Positions 39,858 to 47,441 are shown, counted from the first letter of the stretch. The stretch is 49,740 nucleotides of DNA from Oscillospiraceae bacterium (GCA_017847875.1 JAGASN010000050.1:1-49740); one strand, 5' to 3'. Numbers and translations are program-made. The notes: generated by a model not told the origin, from the letters alone.

Positions 39858-40900
39858 AACGTGCCCTCCTTTTTCGCAAGTTCAATCTGTTTTTTCGCCT
39901 TAAGAAGAGTTGCGGAAATATCGATTCTGGAAGGGCAGACATAGGAACAGGCGCCGCAGCCGATGCACATTGAAACATCATACTGCATAAGCATATCCAG
40001 TTTTCCCGCATCCGCAAATTTTCTCATTGCGCAGACAGAAAGAGCCTTCGGGCAGGCGTCGTCACATCTTCCGCAGCCGATGCAGGTATAGCTATAGGTT
40101 CCGTAACTTCTCGCAAGGGCAATTATTCCCCGGGTCATGGGACCCACTTTTTCGTTTTCCGGTTCAAAAATTGCTCTTCCGGTCATGGAACCGCCGAGAA
40201 TTATTGCTTCCGGTTCTTCGGTAAGGCCGCAGAGCTCAAGAATTTTTTCCGCGGTTGTTCCTATCGGAACTTCAACGTTGCGCGGGTTTTTAACAACATC
40301 GCCCGCAACGGTTATAAAGCAGCTTGTCATCTTTCTGCTTTCTTCCGCAGCTCTTGCAAGATGGAGCATTGCGCAGGCCCCGATTATAACGGAGTTCTTT
40401 CCTTTGGGAATGTGGCGGTGAACTCTGCTTTCGGCGGGATATCTTCCGCCGATTTTTTTAACATGATATTTACCGATTTTCTTCGGAATTCCAAAGTTGG
40501 AATCAAGAATGTGGCGGTACATTGCTATGTAAGTTTTTTCCGGAGAAAGAACCCTTTCGCAAAGTTCAATTCCAAGGGCGAGTTTTTCCGGCTGGTGGAT
40601 TCCTATGCTCATCTGGCTGGAAATATAGGGCTCATCATCCACCGCATCAACAATAAAAGTTCCGCCTTCGCCGAGATTTGATTTTTCAAGCTTTTCCCAA
40701 AGCATTTTTCCGTCGCTTTCGTCAACAATTTCCGCAAGGCGGGCAAGTTCGATAATCTGTTCGCGGGAAAGTTCATCGATCGCCACATCGGGAAAATTAC
40801 AGTCGAAATATTCAAATTCCTGGCGCATTACCAGTGTGCTTCTGGTAAGCATGGGCTCTTTTTTCTGTTCAAGAAAAATGCCTTTTACAAAAAATGACAT
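39854..40900 (-). CDS. rnfC: RnfC-like subunit, shortened and diverged
   Basis: 348 residues against about 430-450 for RnfC. The C-terminal two [4Fe-4S] motifs are intact: C273, 276, 279, 283 (CIGCGRCDDACP) and C312, 315, 318, 322 (CIGCGACSYVCP). The middle retains the SLBB-like and GGSMTGRAIFEP segments. The N-terminal GAPA/hybrid region is absent, and the glycine-rich NADH loop and the NGAECEPYIT FMN site are degenerate (VDAVDDEPYIS). It may therefore not oxidise NADH by the standard route. GGAGG before the ATG marks a genuine start. First gene of a tightly overlapping C-D-E-A operon. Confidence 0.8.
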   Translation of the reverse strand: MSFFVKGIFLEQKKEPMLTRSTLVMRQEFEYFDCNFPDVAIDELSREQIIELARLAEIVDESDGKMLWEKLEKSNLGEGGTFIVDAVDDEPYISSQMSIGIHQPEKLALGIELCERVLSPEKTYIAMYRHILDSNFGIPKKIGKYHVKKIGGRYPAESRVHRHIPKGKNSVIIGACAMLHLARAAEESRKMTSCFITVAGDVVKNPRNVEVPIGTTAEKILELCGLTEEPEAIILGGSMTGRAIFEPENEKVGPMTRGIIALARSYGTYSYTCIGCGRCDDACPKALSVCAMRKFADAGKLDMLMQYDVSMCIGCGACSYVCPSRIDISATLLKAKKQIELAKKEGTL

Positions 40901-40929
40901 TGTTTTCCTCCAATGGGTAAAAAGGTTTT

Positions 40930-41589
40930 TTAATTTGCGGCAGCTCTGAGCTCCGCAACGGCTTTGTTATAATCTTCCTGTTTAAAGAGAGCGGAACCGG
41001 CGACAAAAATATTCGCGCCTGCTTTGGCGGCGGTTCCGATGGTGTTTTTGTCAATTCCGCCGTCAACCTGAATGTTTACGGAAAGACCTTCTTTTTCGAT
41101 AATTTCGCGGAGGGCTTTAACCTTCGGCATCATATCCGCCATAAAGCTTTGGCCGCCGAAACCGGGTTCGACTGTCATAACAAGAACCATTTCGATAAAA
41201 GGAAGATAGGGCACAACTTTTTCATAGGGAGTGCCGGGTTTTATTGCAATTGCCGGAAGAACGCCGAAGGATTTTATTTTTTCGATAACTTCCATCGGGT
41301 CGTTGTCACATTCCAGATGGAAGGTGATTCTGTCGGCTCCGCCTTTTACAAAATCTTCGATATAGCGAAGGGGTTCGGAAATCATAAGATGGGTGTCGAA
41401 GAACATTTTGTTTACCTTGCGGAGGCTTTTCATAATCGGTGCGCCATAGCTTATGTTAGGAACAAAATGTCCGTCCATAACGTCAATATGAAGCTGGTCC
41501 GCGCCGGCTTTTTCCATTGCGGCACATTCCTCGCCGAGTTTTGCAAAATCCGCAGAAAGTATAGAGGGGGCAATGATTACTTCTTTCAT
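40930..41589 (-). CDS. rpe: Ribulose-phosphate 3-epimerase
   Basis: Interconverts ribulose-5-phosphate and xylulose-5-phosphate in the pentose phosphate pathway. 219 residues, TIM barrel. IAPSILSADFAKLGEE, HIDVMDGHFVPNISYG (metal-binding His and Asp), DTHLMISEP, TFHLECDNDP, MTVEPGFGGQSF and NIQVDGGIDKNT (catalytic Asp) are all present. Located just upstream of rnfC on the same strand with a 29-base gap, so it may share the transcript. Expected size. Confidence 0.95.
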   Translation of the reverse strand: MKEVIIAPSILSADFAKLGEECAAMEKAGADQLHIDVMDGHFVPNISYGAPIMKSLRKVNKMFFDTHLMISEPLRYIEDFVKGGADRITFHLECDNDPMEVIEKIKSFGVLPAIAIKPGTPYEKVVPYLPFIEMVLVMTVEPGFGGQSFMADMMPKVKALREIIEKEGLSVNIQVDGGIDKNTIGTAAKAGANIFVAGSALFKQEDYNKAVAELRAAAN

Positions 41590-41805
41590 CTTAAAAACAT
41601 CTCCTTGAAAAAAACAGGATTTTGTATTTTTGCCTTTTTAAATATATATAAAAATATATTTTTACAGTTTATTTTACCAAAAACCATAAAAAAGGTCAAC
41701 CTTAAGAAAAGCCGATATTACAAAAGAGCATAGGGTGTCACTTTTGTTCACAAAAAGTTTTCAAAAAGCGGGAAGATTTTGTTGATAAAAAGCGCCGAAA
41801 AAGTG

Positions 41806-41819
41806 TTAGAATGTTCTAA
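41806..41819. promoter_or_regulatory. Small palindrome before the aldo/keto-reductase-like gene
   Basis: TTAGAA-TG-TTCTAA in the 41590-41843 gap, 24 bases before the gene start and overlapping the likely -10 region (TTGATA upstream at about 41782). A candidate operator; nothing else is evident in the gap. Confidence 0.4.
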
Positions 41820-41843
41820 ACAGTTTCCCAAGGATGTGTTTTT

Positions 41844-42722
41844 ATGCGATACAATTCAAGCGGGTTTTTTGAAGAAAATCTCAGCCTTCTTGGGGTTGAG
41901 ATAAATTCTCTTCCCCTTGATGAAAAAGGTGAACCAAGCCGCGAAAAATGCGACGAATTTTTCAAAACCGCTTTTGAAAACGGAATTACCCTTTTCTTTG
42001 TTCCCTTTTCTTCCGAAGGCAAAACGGAAATTTTTCTCGGCAAAAACTTTTCCGAAAAAATCCGCGAAAATTATCTTCTTTCCGGCGGAATAAATATCAG
42101 CGAAATTTCTTCTCCGGAAGAGATCCTCGAAAAATTCAGCGAAAGACTTTCCGCCTTAAAAAGCGTTTATTTCGATTATCTTGTTCTGGAAAACATAAGC
42201 GAACCATTTTTCAGCGAAAGCGGGCTTTATCAGGTTTTTTCCGAACTTAAAAAACAGGGAAAAATCAAAAGACTCGGTTTTTCCGTTTCCGAAAAAATCG
42301 GTTCCCTCGATAAATTTCTTAAAAATTACAGCTGGGATTTTGTTAAAACCGATATGAATTTTTACAGTTGGGATTATTCCGGCGTAAATGAAATTTATCA
42401 CACAATCCGCAAGCGCAACATTCCTTTCATAGCTTCCGATCCTTTTATGGGCGGTCATATTCTTAACCCGCCGGAAGAGGTTTTTGAAATTCTTAAGAAA
42501 GGCGACCCGGTTTATTCAATGCAGGAATGGGCTCTCCGCTGGTTTTTTGATAAAAAAAATATGCTTTGCGTAATAACCAACCCAAAAAATCCGGAGGAAC
42601 TTTCTTCTTTTGCGGATATAATTTCCAGCACAAAGACTCTTAATTCTTCCAAAAAACATTATGTAAAAATTGCTTCGCAAAAAATTTTTGAAGAAAAACG
42701 CGAAGGCGAAAACCAAAATTAA
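41844..42722 (+). CDS. Aldo/keto reductase-like protein, diverged
   Basis: 292 residues with the overall pattern of an aldo/keto reductase barrel: FKTAFENGITLFFVPFSSEG (the 'GxxxxDTA' strand without its Asp), LLSGGIN, FDYLVLENISEP (the 'DYxDLxxxH' strand), LKKQGKIKRLGFSVSEKIGS (the well-kept 'GKxRxxGxSN' region), and MQEWALRWFFDKKNMLCVIT near the end. The catalytic Asp-Tyr-Lys-His tetrad is not apparent, so it may be a non-enzymatic or altered homologue. AAGGA precedes the ATG. Confidence 0.65.
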   Translation: MRYNSSGFFEENLSLLGVEINSLPLDEKGEPSREKCDEFFKTAFENGITLFFVPFSSEGKTEIFLGKNFSEKIRENYLLSGGINISEISSPEEILEKFSERLSALKSVYFDYLVLENISEPFFSESGLYQVFSELKKQGKIKRLGFSVSEKIGSLDKFLKNYSWDFVKTDMNFYSWDYSGVNEIYHTIRKRNIPFIASDPFMGGHILNPPEEVFEILKKGDPVYSMQEWALRWFFDKKNMLCVITNPKNPEELSSFADIISSTKTLNSSKKHYVKIASQKIFEEKREGENQN

Positions 42723-42830
42723 AAAACGGAAAACGCCTTCGCTATATAAAGCCCTTTTTTCGGGCACAGTATATTTTATTCCGAAGACTTTTCTTTTGCG
42801 GCAAAAACAAAATATTCATGCCTTTCCAAA

Positions 42831-42860
42831 AAAATCCGTCCGGTTATCCGGACGGATTTT
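42831..42860. terminator. Terminator between convergent AKR-like gene and tadA
   Basis: AAAATCCGTCCGG, loop TTAT, CCGGACGGATTTT; symmetric and overlapping the tadA end. Confidence 0.88.
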
Positions 42861-43317
42861 CCTTTTTTCTTTTTTCACGGAGCTTTGCGAAAAAATCCGA
42901 AAGAATTTCGGAACATTCTTTTTCAAGAACGCCGGATGTCACTTCCGGTTTGTGGTTATAAGGAAGTTCAAAAAGGTTCGCAAGACTTCCGCAGGAACCC
43001 GCTTTTGGGTCGGAAGCGCCATAGATAACTCTTTTTATTCTGGAATTTATAATTGCTCCCGCACACATCGGGCAAGGTTCAAGTGTTACATAAAGGTCGC
43101 ATTTCCAAAGGCGCCAGCCGCCAAGATTTCTGCAGGCTTCGTCAATTGCGGCAATTTCCGCATGGCGAAGGGCATTTTTATCCGTTTCCCGAAGGTTCAT
43201 TCCTCTTCCGACGATTTTTCCTTCCCAAACCGCAACGGCGCCCACCGGAACTTCGCCCAGTTCAAAGGCCTTTTTTGCAAGAGAAAGCGCTTCGCGCATA
43301 TAATCTTCATCTGTCAT
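42844..43317 (-). CDS. tadA: tRNA-specific adenosine deaminase
   Basis: Makes inosine at position 34 of tRNA-Arg(ACG). 157 residues. MREALSLAKKAFELGEVPVG leads the deaminase fold; zinc site and catalytic Glu in RHAEIAAID (HAE) and LEPCPMCAGAI (PCxxC); ASDPKAGSCGS is the family loop. GGAGG precedes the ATG. It follows the CPBP protease by 16 bases on the same strand. Confidence 0.93.
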   Translation of the reverse strand: MTDEDYMREALSLAKKAFELGEVPVGAVAVWEGKIVGRGMNLRETDKNALRHAEIAAIDEACRNLGGWRLWKCDLYVTLEPCPMCAGAIINSRIKRVIYGASDPKAGSCGSLANLFELPYNHKPEVTSGVLEKECSEILSDFFAKLREKRKKENPSG

Positions 43318-43333
43318 TGGGTTTTCCTCCGGA

Positions 43334-44392
43334 TCATATCAAATGGACATAAGGTATGGTCATTATAACCGCCGCAAGCATTGCCAAAATAAGAGCGGGT
43401 GAAGTGAGAAAATAAACCGTCTTTTTTCCGGGCGCAAGAACGCTTTTGCTCGGTTCAAAGCGGAACATATCCTTATATTTTGCCAAAAGGAAGCCAATCG
43501 CTATTACAGAAAGTATTACACAAACAAGATTATACACAGCGTTTGCCATATAATAAGCTTCTTCCGTCATATAAGGATACAAAAACTCAAACGCAACCGC
43601 AACGCCATTGTTCACAAAATGAATAAGAACACCAACCCAGAGAGAACCGGTTCTCATAACAAAATAGCCAACACAAAGTCCGAGGATAAAGGCATAGGGC
43701 ATTTGGATAAGATTGAGGTGGAAAATTCCGAAAATCAGCGAAGAAGCAACCAAAGCGAAAATATCGCCGAAACGGCGCAGACTTTGCATTACAATTCCGC
43801 GGAAAATTATTTCCTCAATAAAAGCCGGAGCAACGGTGAGATTTATCACATAAAGAATAATTCCGAAAACTGTTTTCGGCGTTTCATATTCCGGCATGGT
43901 GATACCTATTCCTATCGCTTCAAGCCCAAGCTGAAGATAGGTTACAAAATAGGAAGCGAGAATTCCCGTTCCGAGCCCGACCAGAAAACCGCCGAAAGTA
44001 AGATCCGCCTTTGCTTTTCTGAAAGGAACCGCAACCCTGAGCGGCATTTTGATGCAAAGAGCATAGATTCCGAAAGGAATCATCAGCGAAAAGACATATA
44101 TCAAAAGATTCAAAATCCATTCAACCGATTCGGTAACATACAAAAGGCCATGGATATTGGCGGCGGGAAAAACAAGCTGAACAAGAACCGCATAGATTAT
44201 TCCCGCAAGAAGCGAAAAGGCAACATAACCCAGAGCCGCCATTCCAATTCCGTTTCCGCTTCCGCGGATAAGACGTTTTTCCCTTTTCCAAAGGGGCTCA
44301 ACATAAGGATTATAAAAACCGTTTCCTGTATGATAAACGGTACCTGCGGACTTTTCTTCGGAAAAATTGTTCTGTTCTTCGTAAAAAACCAC
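43334..44392 (-). CDS. CPBP (Rce1-like) intramembrane metalloprotease
   Basis: 352 residues with about eight membrane helices. Motif 1 FIEEIIFRGIVMQSL (EExxxR), motif 2 FGIFHLNLIQM (FxxxH) and motif 3 LIHFVNNGVAVA (HxxxN/B) are all present, so the glutamyl-type intramembrane protease site is intact. A ~50-residue soluble N-terminus precedes the first helix. Start is a GTG at 44392 with GGAGG seven bases upstream. Family members act in peptide processing, immunity or signalling; the substrate here is unknown. Confidence 0.88.
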   Translation of the reverse strand: MVFYEEQNNFSEEKSAGTVYHTGNGFYNPYVEPLWKREKRLIRGSGNGIGMAALGYVAFSLLAGIIYAVLVQLVFPAANIHGLLYVTESVEWILNLLIYVFSLMIPFGIYALCIKMPLRVAVPFRKAKADLTFGGFLVGLGTGILASYFVTYLQLGLEAIGIGITMPEYETPKTVFGIILYVINLTVAPAFIEEIIFRGIVMQSLRRFGDIFALVASSLIFGIFHLNLIQMPYAFILGLCVGYFVMRTGSLWVGVLIHFVNNGVAVAFEFLYPYMTEEAYYMANAVYNLVCVILSVIAIGFLLAKYKDMFRFEPSKSVLAPGKKTVYFLTSPALILAMLAAVIMTIPYVHLI

Positions 44393-44542
44393 CGGCGCAC
44401 CTCCGTTATTTTTTTGTTTATCTTACAATATCACAAAAAGCCTTTCAATAAAACCTTTTAATTGTAAATTTTTTTGAAGAAACAAAAAACCGGTTTCCAT
44501 CATATTTTCAGCTTTAAGCCGTTACACCGCTTTTAAATTGTT

Positions 44543-44716
44543 ACCACCCCATTTCTTTTGTAACCAAAAGAAACCGGGTGGTTCCTGAAAGAAAAATTTC
44601 AAACCCCTAACCGCTTGCTCCCGCAAGCGATTCCCCCTTTGAAAAAGGGGGAATAAACTCCCCACCGGAAGATTGTTGCTTCCTAATCTCAACCGCCATC
44701 GTTCAGGCCGACGGCG
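44543..44716. other. Cluster of four hairpins in non-coding DNA
   Basis: In the gene-free stretch 44393-45460: nested ACCACCC/GGGTGGT enclosing TTTCTTTTG/CAAAAGAAA (44543-44582); CGCTTGC/GCAAGCG near 44612; CCCCCTTT/AAAGGGGG near 44636; and CCGCC...GGCGG (44692-44716) followed by ATTTTCATTTT. No coding frame is convincing. This looks like a dispersed non-coding repeat or a decayed element end. Confidence 0.5.
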
Positions 44717-44774
44717 GATTTTCATTTTAAATAGGCGGCTCGGCTGTTATTTTTTGTTTTAAAAAACAAAAAAT

Positions 44775-44800
44775 AACAGACAAATGTCTGTTGCTTTTTT
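44775..44800. terminator. Terminator following att-like copy 1
   Basis: AACAGACA, AA, TGTCTGTT with A-run before and GCTTTTTTT after; on the minus strand it directly follows the tRNA-end-like sequence. Confidence 0.7.
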
Positions 44801-44825
44801 TGGCGGAGAAGGAGGGACTCGAATT
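44801..44825 (-). repeat. tRNA 3'-end-like direct repeat, copy 1
   Basis: On the minus strand, AATTCGAGTCCC then TCCTTCTCCGCCA: a T-loop, the 3' T-stem, the acceptor strand and CCA of a serine-type tRNA, without the 5' rest. It is a copy of 45047-45071 with one change. Such 3' fragments are the usual cores left by tRNA-targeting integrases. Confidence 0.65.
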
Positions 44826-44941
44826 AAGCTTTTGCTTCGCAAAATCTTATTGATTTACTCGGCACTCGCTCGTTTAACAATTAATCCTCTTTTCCAAAAT
44901 CCCCCTGTCGCTTCGTTTACTCTCGTAAATCTCTCCGGCGG

Positions 44942-44968
44942 AAAAACGATTCACCGAATCGTTTTTTT
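44942..44968. terminator. Hairpin between the att-like copies
   Basis: AAAAACGATTC, ACC, GAATCGTTTTTTT. Located in the 221-base interval between the two tRNA-like repeats, which otherwise shows no gene. Confidence 0.6.
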
Positions 44969-45010
44969 ACCGCCTTCGTCTTTTCCAAGGGTTCTCGCCC
45001 TCTTTGTATA

Positions 45011-45046
45011 AAAAAACACCGCCGGACTTTGTCCGACGGTGTTTTT
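45011..45046. terminator. Terminator following att-like copy 2
   Basis: AAAAAACACCGCCGGAC, TTT, GTCCGACGGTGTTTTTT. As with copy 1, it abuts the tRNA-end-like repeat on the minus strand, as a real tRNA gene terminator would. Confidence 0.75.
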
Positions 45047-45071
45047 TGGCGGAGAAGGAGGAACTCGAATT
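45047..45071 (-). repeat. tRNA 3'-end-like direct repeat, copy 2
   Basis: Minus strand AATTCGAGTTCC then TCCTTCTCCGCCA, 24 of 25 bases the same as copy 1. The sequence beyond (45072 onward) is not tRNA, so this is a fragment only. A candidate attachment site marking the left edge of the 45-49.7 kb accessory segment. Confidence 0.65.
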
Positions 45072-45260
45072 ATCTGAAATTCAAAAAACGGCGTAAAATA
45101 GAGATAAATTGAGTTTAAAATAATGGCTTTAAAAAGCCGATTTTGAGGACACTATACAAAATTGCGTGTAATGGAGATAAATGTTCTAAAGGGAAACTTA
45201 AAGGGAAAAAATAAGGGAAAATAAAAGGACGGCTTTCCTCGTATCATTGTCTTATATCTT

Positions 45261-45420
45261 GTAACGGTTACAGTATGCACACGGTGATGCATACTGTATG
45301 TGTTACTGTGATGCGTACTGTACTTGTTACATTTTATAAATCGTACTGCGTAACGTACTGCGTACAAAAGTGCGGACAATATTGCGTAACGTACTGCGTA
45401 CGGTACGCATACAGTTACAA
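45261..45420. repeat. Tandem and inverted repeat array
   Basis: Two tandem 24-base units (45284-45307, 45308-45331), GTGATGCRTACTGTA plus an NNTGTTACN end, are followed by 12-base units CGTACTGCGTAA and CGTACTGCGTAC (45342-45365) and another pair at about 45386-45401. Outer sequences GTTACAGTATGC and GCATACAGTTAC are near inverted repeats. It resembles an iteron or partition/recombination site. An open 61-codon frame across it is a by-product of the repeats. Confidence 0.6.
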
Positions 45421-45460
45421 CTGCAGAAACAAAAAGCCGGAGATAATCTCCGGCAAATAA

Positions 45461-45673
45461 TTATTTTTTGCTTTCCTTTTCAACCAAACTCAAACTTTCT
45501 TTTGCAGTACGTATATTATCCCAAATTGCATAGAACAAATATCCCGCACGATTTCTTAAATCTCTTTCATCATTTTCGGAATAATCTGCATCAAGATATG
45601 TATTTTCATAAGCATACATAAGGCTGTCGGCTTTGCAGATTTCATAATATGCATTTTCAAGATGTTTGTTCAT
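45461..45673 (-). CDS. Small acidic hypothetical protein
   Basis: 70 residues, MNKHLENAYYEICKADSLMY then AYENTYLDADYSENDERDLR and NRAGYLFYAIWDN. Probably two or three helices. GGAGG with nine-base spacing precedes the ATG. Last gene of a minus-strand set of small proteins; no family recognised. It resembles in size and composition the small accessory proteins of phages and integrative elements. Confidence 0.6.
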   Translation of the reverse strand: MNKHLENAYYEICKADSLMYAYENTYLDADYSENDERDLRNRAGYLFYAIWDNIRTAKESLSLVEKESKK

Positions 45674-45691
45674 TTTTGTATTTCCTCCGAA

Positions 45692-45889
45692 TCAAGAATA
45701 TTTTTTCTGAAGCTCATCAGTAAGTTTCATGGTGGCTTTGATTTCATTATCAAGAATTTGAACCATATTAACAGCAATATAGTTTTCCTTGTAGGAAGTA
45801 TCAAGCTCAAAAATATTATCCTCTATAACAGAAACAAGGGTGTCAAGAAGCTCTAATTTGAGAAAAATCTCGGTCAGGTCTGCACACAT
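45692..45889 (-). CDS. Small helical hypothetical protein
   Basis: 65 residues, LTEIFLKLELLDTLVSVIED then SYKENYIAVNMVQILDNEIK, likely a helical hairpin. GGAGG precedes the ATG at nine bases. Eighteen bases upstream of the next small gene on the same strand. Function unknown. Confidence 0.6.
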   Translation of the reverse strand: MCADLTEIFLKLELLDTLVSVIEDNIFELDTSYKENYIAVNMVQILDNEIKATMKLTDELQKKYS

Positions 45890-45953
45890 TTTTGTTTTCC
45901 TCCTCCGTTCAATAGGCGGAGCGGGAATAAAACCCGCTCCACTATTTTTTTAT

Positions 45954-46223
45954 TTAAGCGACGATAAAACGGCGGATTACGGTTTCTTTGCTGAACTTTT
46001 CAAAGACATCTGGAAGAGCCTTTCTGAGAGCCGCCGTATCAAGTCTGCACGAGCTAACGGCTTTATATGTCACTTTATATTCTCCGGCTTTGAGTTCTTC
46101 ATTCTGCCCCATTTCCGCCTTTATGGAATCCTTTATTTCCTCAATTTCAGCGGTGCAGTCCTCGATGAAGCTCTGAAGCTCTCTCATGGTATGGATTTTC
46201 TTTTCAAGTTCTTTTGCGGTCAT
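45954..46223 (-). CDS. Phage-type protein with basic RRF tail
   Basis: 89 residues from the ATG at 46223 (AAGGAG 9-10 bases upstream; an ATG three codons earlier is too close to it). The first 50 residues are a coiled coil (MRELQSFIEDCTAEIEEIKD). The tail, YKVTYKAVSSCRLDTAALRK then ALPDVFEKFSKETVIRRFIV, matches a segment found in phage recombination cassettes beside or within YqaJ-type exonucleases ('...RLDTKALK...P...EKYTK...RRF'). This suggests a remnant or partner of such a cassette; no YqaJ gene is in the window. Confidence 0.6.
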   Translation of the reverse strand: MTAKELEKKIHTMRELQSFIEDCTAEIEEIKDSIKAEMGQNEELKAGEYKVTYKAVSSCRLDTAALRKALPDVFEKFSKETVIRRFIVA

Positions 46224-46417
46224 TTTAAGCATCTCCTTAATAATCTTTTGGAAAACTCCGGCGGCTGTTGGCTTTAAGTTATCTATGCACTCTTGCAGTT
46301 TATCTCAGGCTTATCCTTTACAGCTCTTATAGGTACTCTTGACTTCCCTTTCGGTACTCTCATCCACCTTGTGCCGGTGTCTTAACGGTTTTATATTGTT
46401 TTCCTTTCTGTAATTAT

Positions 46418-46446
46418 ATTATACTATATGGTTAATCATATATCAA
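46418..46446 (-). promoter_or_regulatory. Minus-strand promoter with operator in its spacer
   Basis: TTGATA (46446-46441), 17 bases, TATAAT (46423-46418). The spacer is the first GTTAATC operator copy. It could drive the small genes from 46223 downwards; the leader 46224-46417 contains no convincing gene. Confidence 0.65.
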
Positions 46447-46509
46447 TTGGCAAAATACATGAAGTTAATCATATATTTTTGTGTAAAATGTATATGGTTA
46501 ATCATATAA
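46426..46509. promoter_or_regulatory. Three operator repeats ATATGGTTAATCATAT
   Basis: Near-palindromic copies centred on GTTAATC at 46431-46437, 46463-46469 and 46497-46503 (spacings 32 and 34). The first overlaps the minus-strand promoter, the third the plus-strand -35. Placement fits autoregulation by the RHH protein encoded next to them. Confidence 0.7.
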
Positions 46510-46523
46510 AAATGTTGTATAAT
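46495..46523 (+). promoter_or_regulatory. Promoter of the RHH gene
   Basis: TGGTTA (46495-46500), 17 bases, TATAAT (46518-46523). The weak -35 lies in operator copy 3. Confidence 0.55.
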
Positions 46524-46546
46524 AACTTGGAAAAGGAGGTGCTTAT

Positions 46547-46732
46547 ATGTCACCATCAGATGCACAGAAAAGAGCTTCAGCAAAATATCAGAAAGAAAAT
46601 ATCTCAAGCCTTGCGTGCCGAGTAAAAAAGGAGCAGGCTGAAAAATTCAAAAGCTATTGTGAAAGTATGGGTAAAACATCAAACGCCGTGCTCAAAGAAT
46701 ACGTGCTCGAATGTATAGGGGAAAAAGAATAA
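46547..46732 (+). CDS. Ribbon-helix-helix (Arc/CopG-type) regulator
   Basis: 61 residues: KYQKENISSLACRVKKEQAE then KFKSYCESMGKTSNAVLKEY and VLECIGE. The strand SSLACRVKK followed by two helices is the ribbon-helix-helix DNA-binding fold, close to small repressors of conjugative elements and plasmids. AAAGGAGG precedes the ATG. It is divergent from the small-gene cluster and next to three operator repeats, so it probably represses both directions. Confidence 0.82.
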   Translation: MSPSDAQKRASAKYQKENISSLACRVKKEQAEKFKSYCESMGKTSNAVLKEYVLECIGEKE

Positions 46733-46743
46733 ACCGGCAAACC

Positions 46744-46778
46744 AAAAGACCGCTCCGAAAATGGAACGGTCTTTTTTT
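46744..46778. terminator. Terminator after the RHH gene
   Basis: AAAAGACCGCTCC, loop GAAAAT, GGAACGGTCTTTTTTT; shared with the convergent metalloprotease-like gene. Confidence 0.85.
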
Positions 46779-46788
46779 CTTGTCATTT

Positions 46789-47259
46789 TTAAAAACTTTG
46801 TTTTTCTTTGTCGGTTAATCCGTAATAATCATTTTTTACGGTTGAACCGGTAATGATGTTGTATAGCGAAATCAAATTATTAAGGTGCTCATGGAAATTC
46901 TTATCGTGCTCGGGGAAATTTATATGAGTAAGTTCATGCATAAAAACAAGAGCCGTATATTCTTTCCCCTGCTTTAATGCTTCCGTGCTGATTCCAAGAC
47001 AACAATAGATTAAATTTCCTGATTTATTGGTTTCTCTGTATAGGTTTCCGTCTGATTTTTGATTTTCAGGTAATTGTTCGCTTTGCCGGTATATGTAAAT
47101 TAAATGGAGCGGGCTTTCTGAAATTTCTTTGTGAAAAATCCTTACCAATGGCGAAAGTAAAGTTTTTGCTCTCTCTAATTCATAGGGTTCTGTACATAAA
47201 ATCCAGTCCTCACAAATACGTTTCAAAGCGGTATTTTTCAAAGCTTCAAAATTACTCAT
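46789..47259 (-). CDS. Zinc metallopeptidase-like protein (HExxH)
   Basis: 156 residues from the ATG at 47259 (MSNFEALKNTALKRICEDWI); two earlier in-frame ATGs/GTG overlap the upstream small gene. FMHELTHINFPEHDKNFHEH contains HExxH with a further His in the H-x-x-x-F-H pattern, the layout of SprT/WLM and minor phage metallopeptidases. The rest is helical. No signal peptide. Possibly an anti-repressor protease or structural-protein processing enzyme of the element; this is inference. Confidence 0.65.
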   Translation of the reverse strand: MSNFEALKNTALKRICEDWILCTEPYELERAKTLLSPLVRIFHKEISESPLHLIYIYRQSEQLPENQKSDGNLYRETNKSGNLIYCCLGISTEALKQGKEYTALVFMHELTHINFPEHDKNFHEHLNNLISLYNIITGSTVKNDYYGLTDKEKQSF

Positions 47260-47279
47260 TTTTAAAATTCTTTCTCGCT

Positions 47280-47441
47280 TCATTCCTGCTTCGAAGCGGG
47301 ATTCCACTTATCGTTTTCTTCCTGCGTTTCAAGTTCAAGCAATACTTTTGCCGCCTTTATTTTATCTTTTGGCTCCGCTTCAGAATTGCTTAAAATCTCA
47401 AGCATTGCAGTTTTTGCCTTTTTTATATTTGAAATGTTCAT
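47280..47441 (-). CDS. Short helical protein, 53 residues
   Basis: ATG at 47441 with GAGGGG upstream, immediately after the preceding gene's stop (TAAATG). Reads MNISNIKKAKTAMLEILSNS then EAEPKDKIKAAKVLLELETQ, two helices. Ends just before the metallopeptidase-like gene. Below the usual ORF size cut-off but with clear ribosome site and packing. Function unknown. Confidence 0.6.
   Translation of the reverse strand: MNISNIKKAKTAMLEILSNSEAEPKDKIKAAKVLLELETQEENDKWNPASKQE

Noticed and set aside
44784..45011. 75-codon frame between the att-like repeats
   Set aside because: Reads through a tRNA fragment and a terminator hairpin; no ribosome site or family.
45275..45460. 61-codon frame MHTVMHTVCVTV...
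   Set aside because: Direct product of reading through the tandem repeat array; no ribosome site.
46240..46417. 26-codon frame MRVPKGKSRVPIR... on the minus strand in the leader
   Set aside because: The purine-rich ribosome-site-like sequence is only two bases from the ATG, and there is no homology; could be leader RNA.
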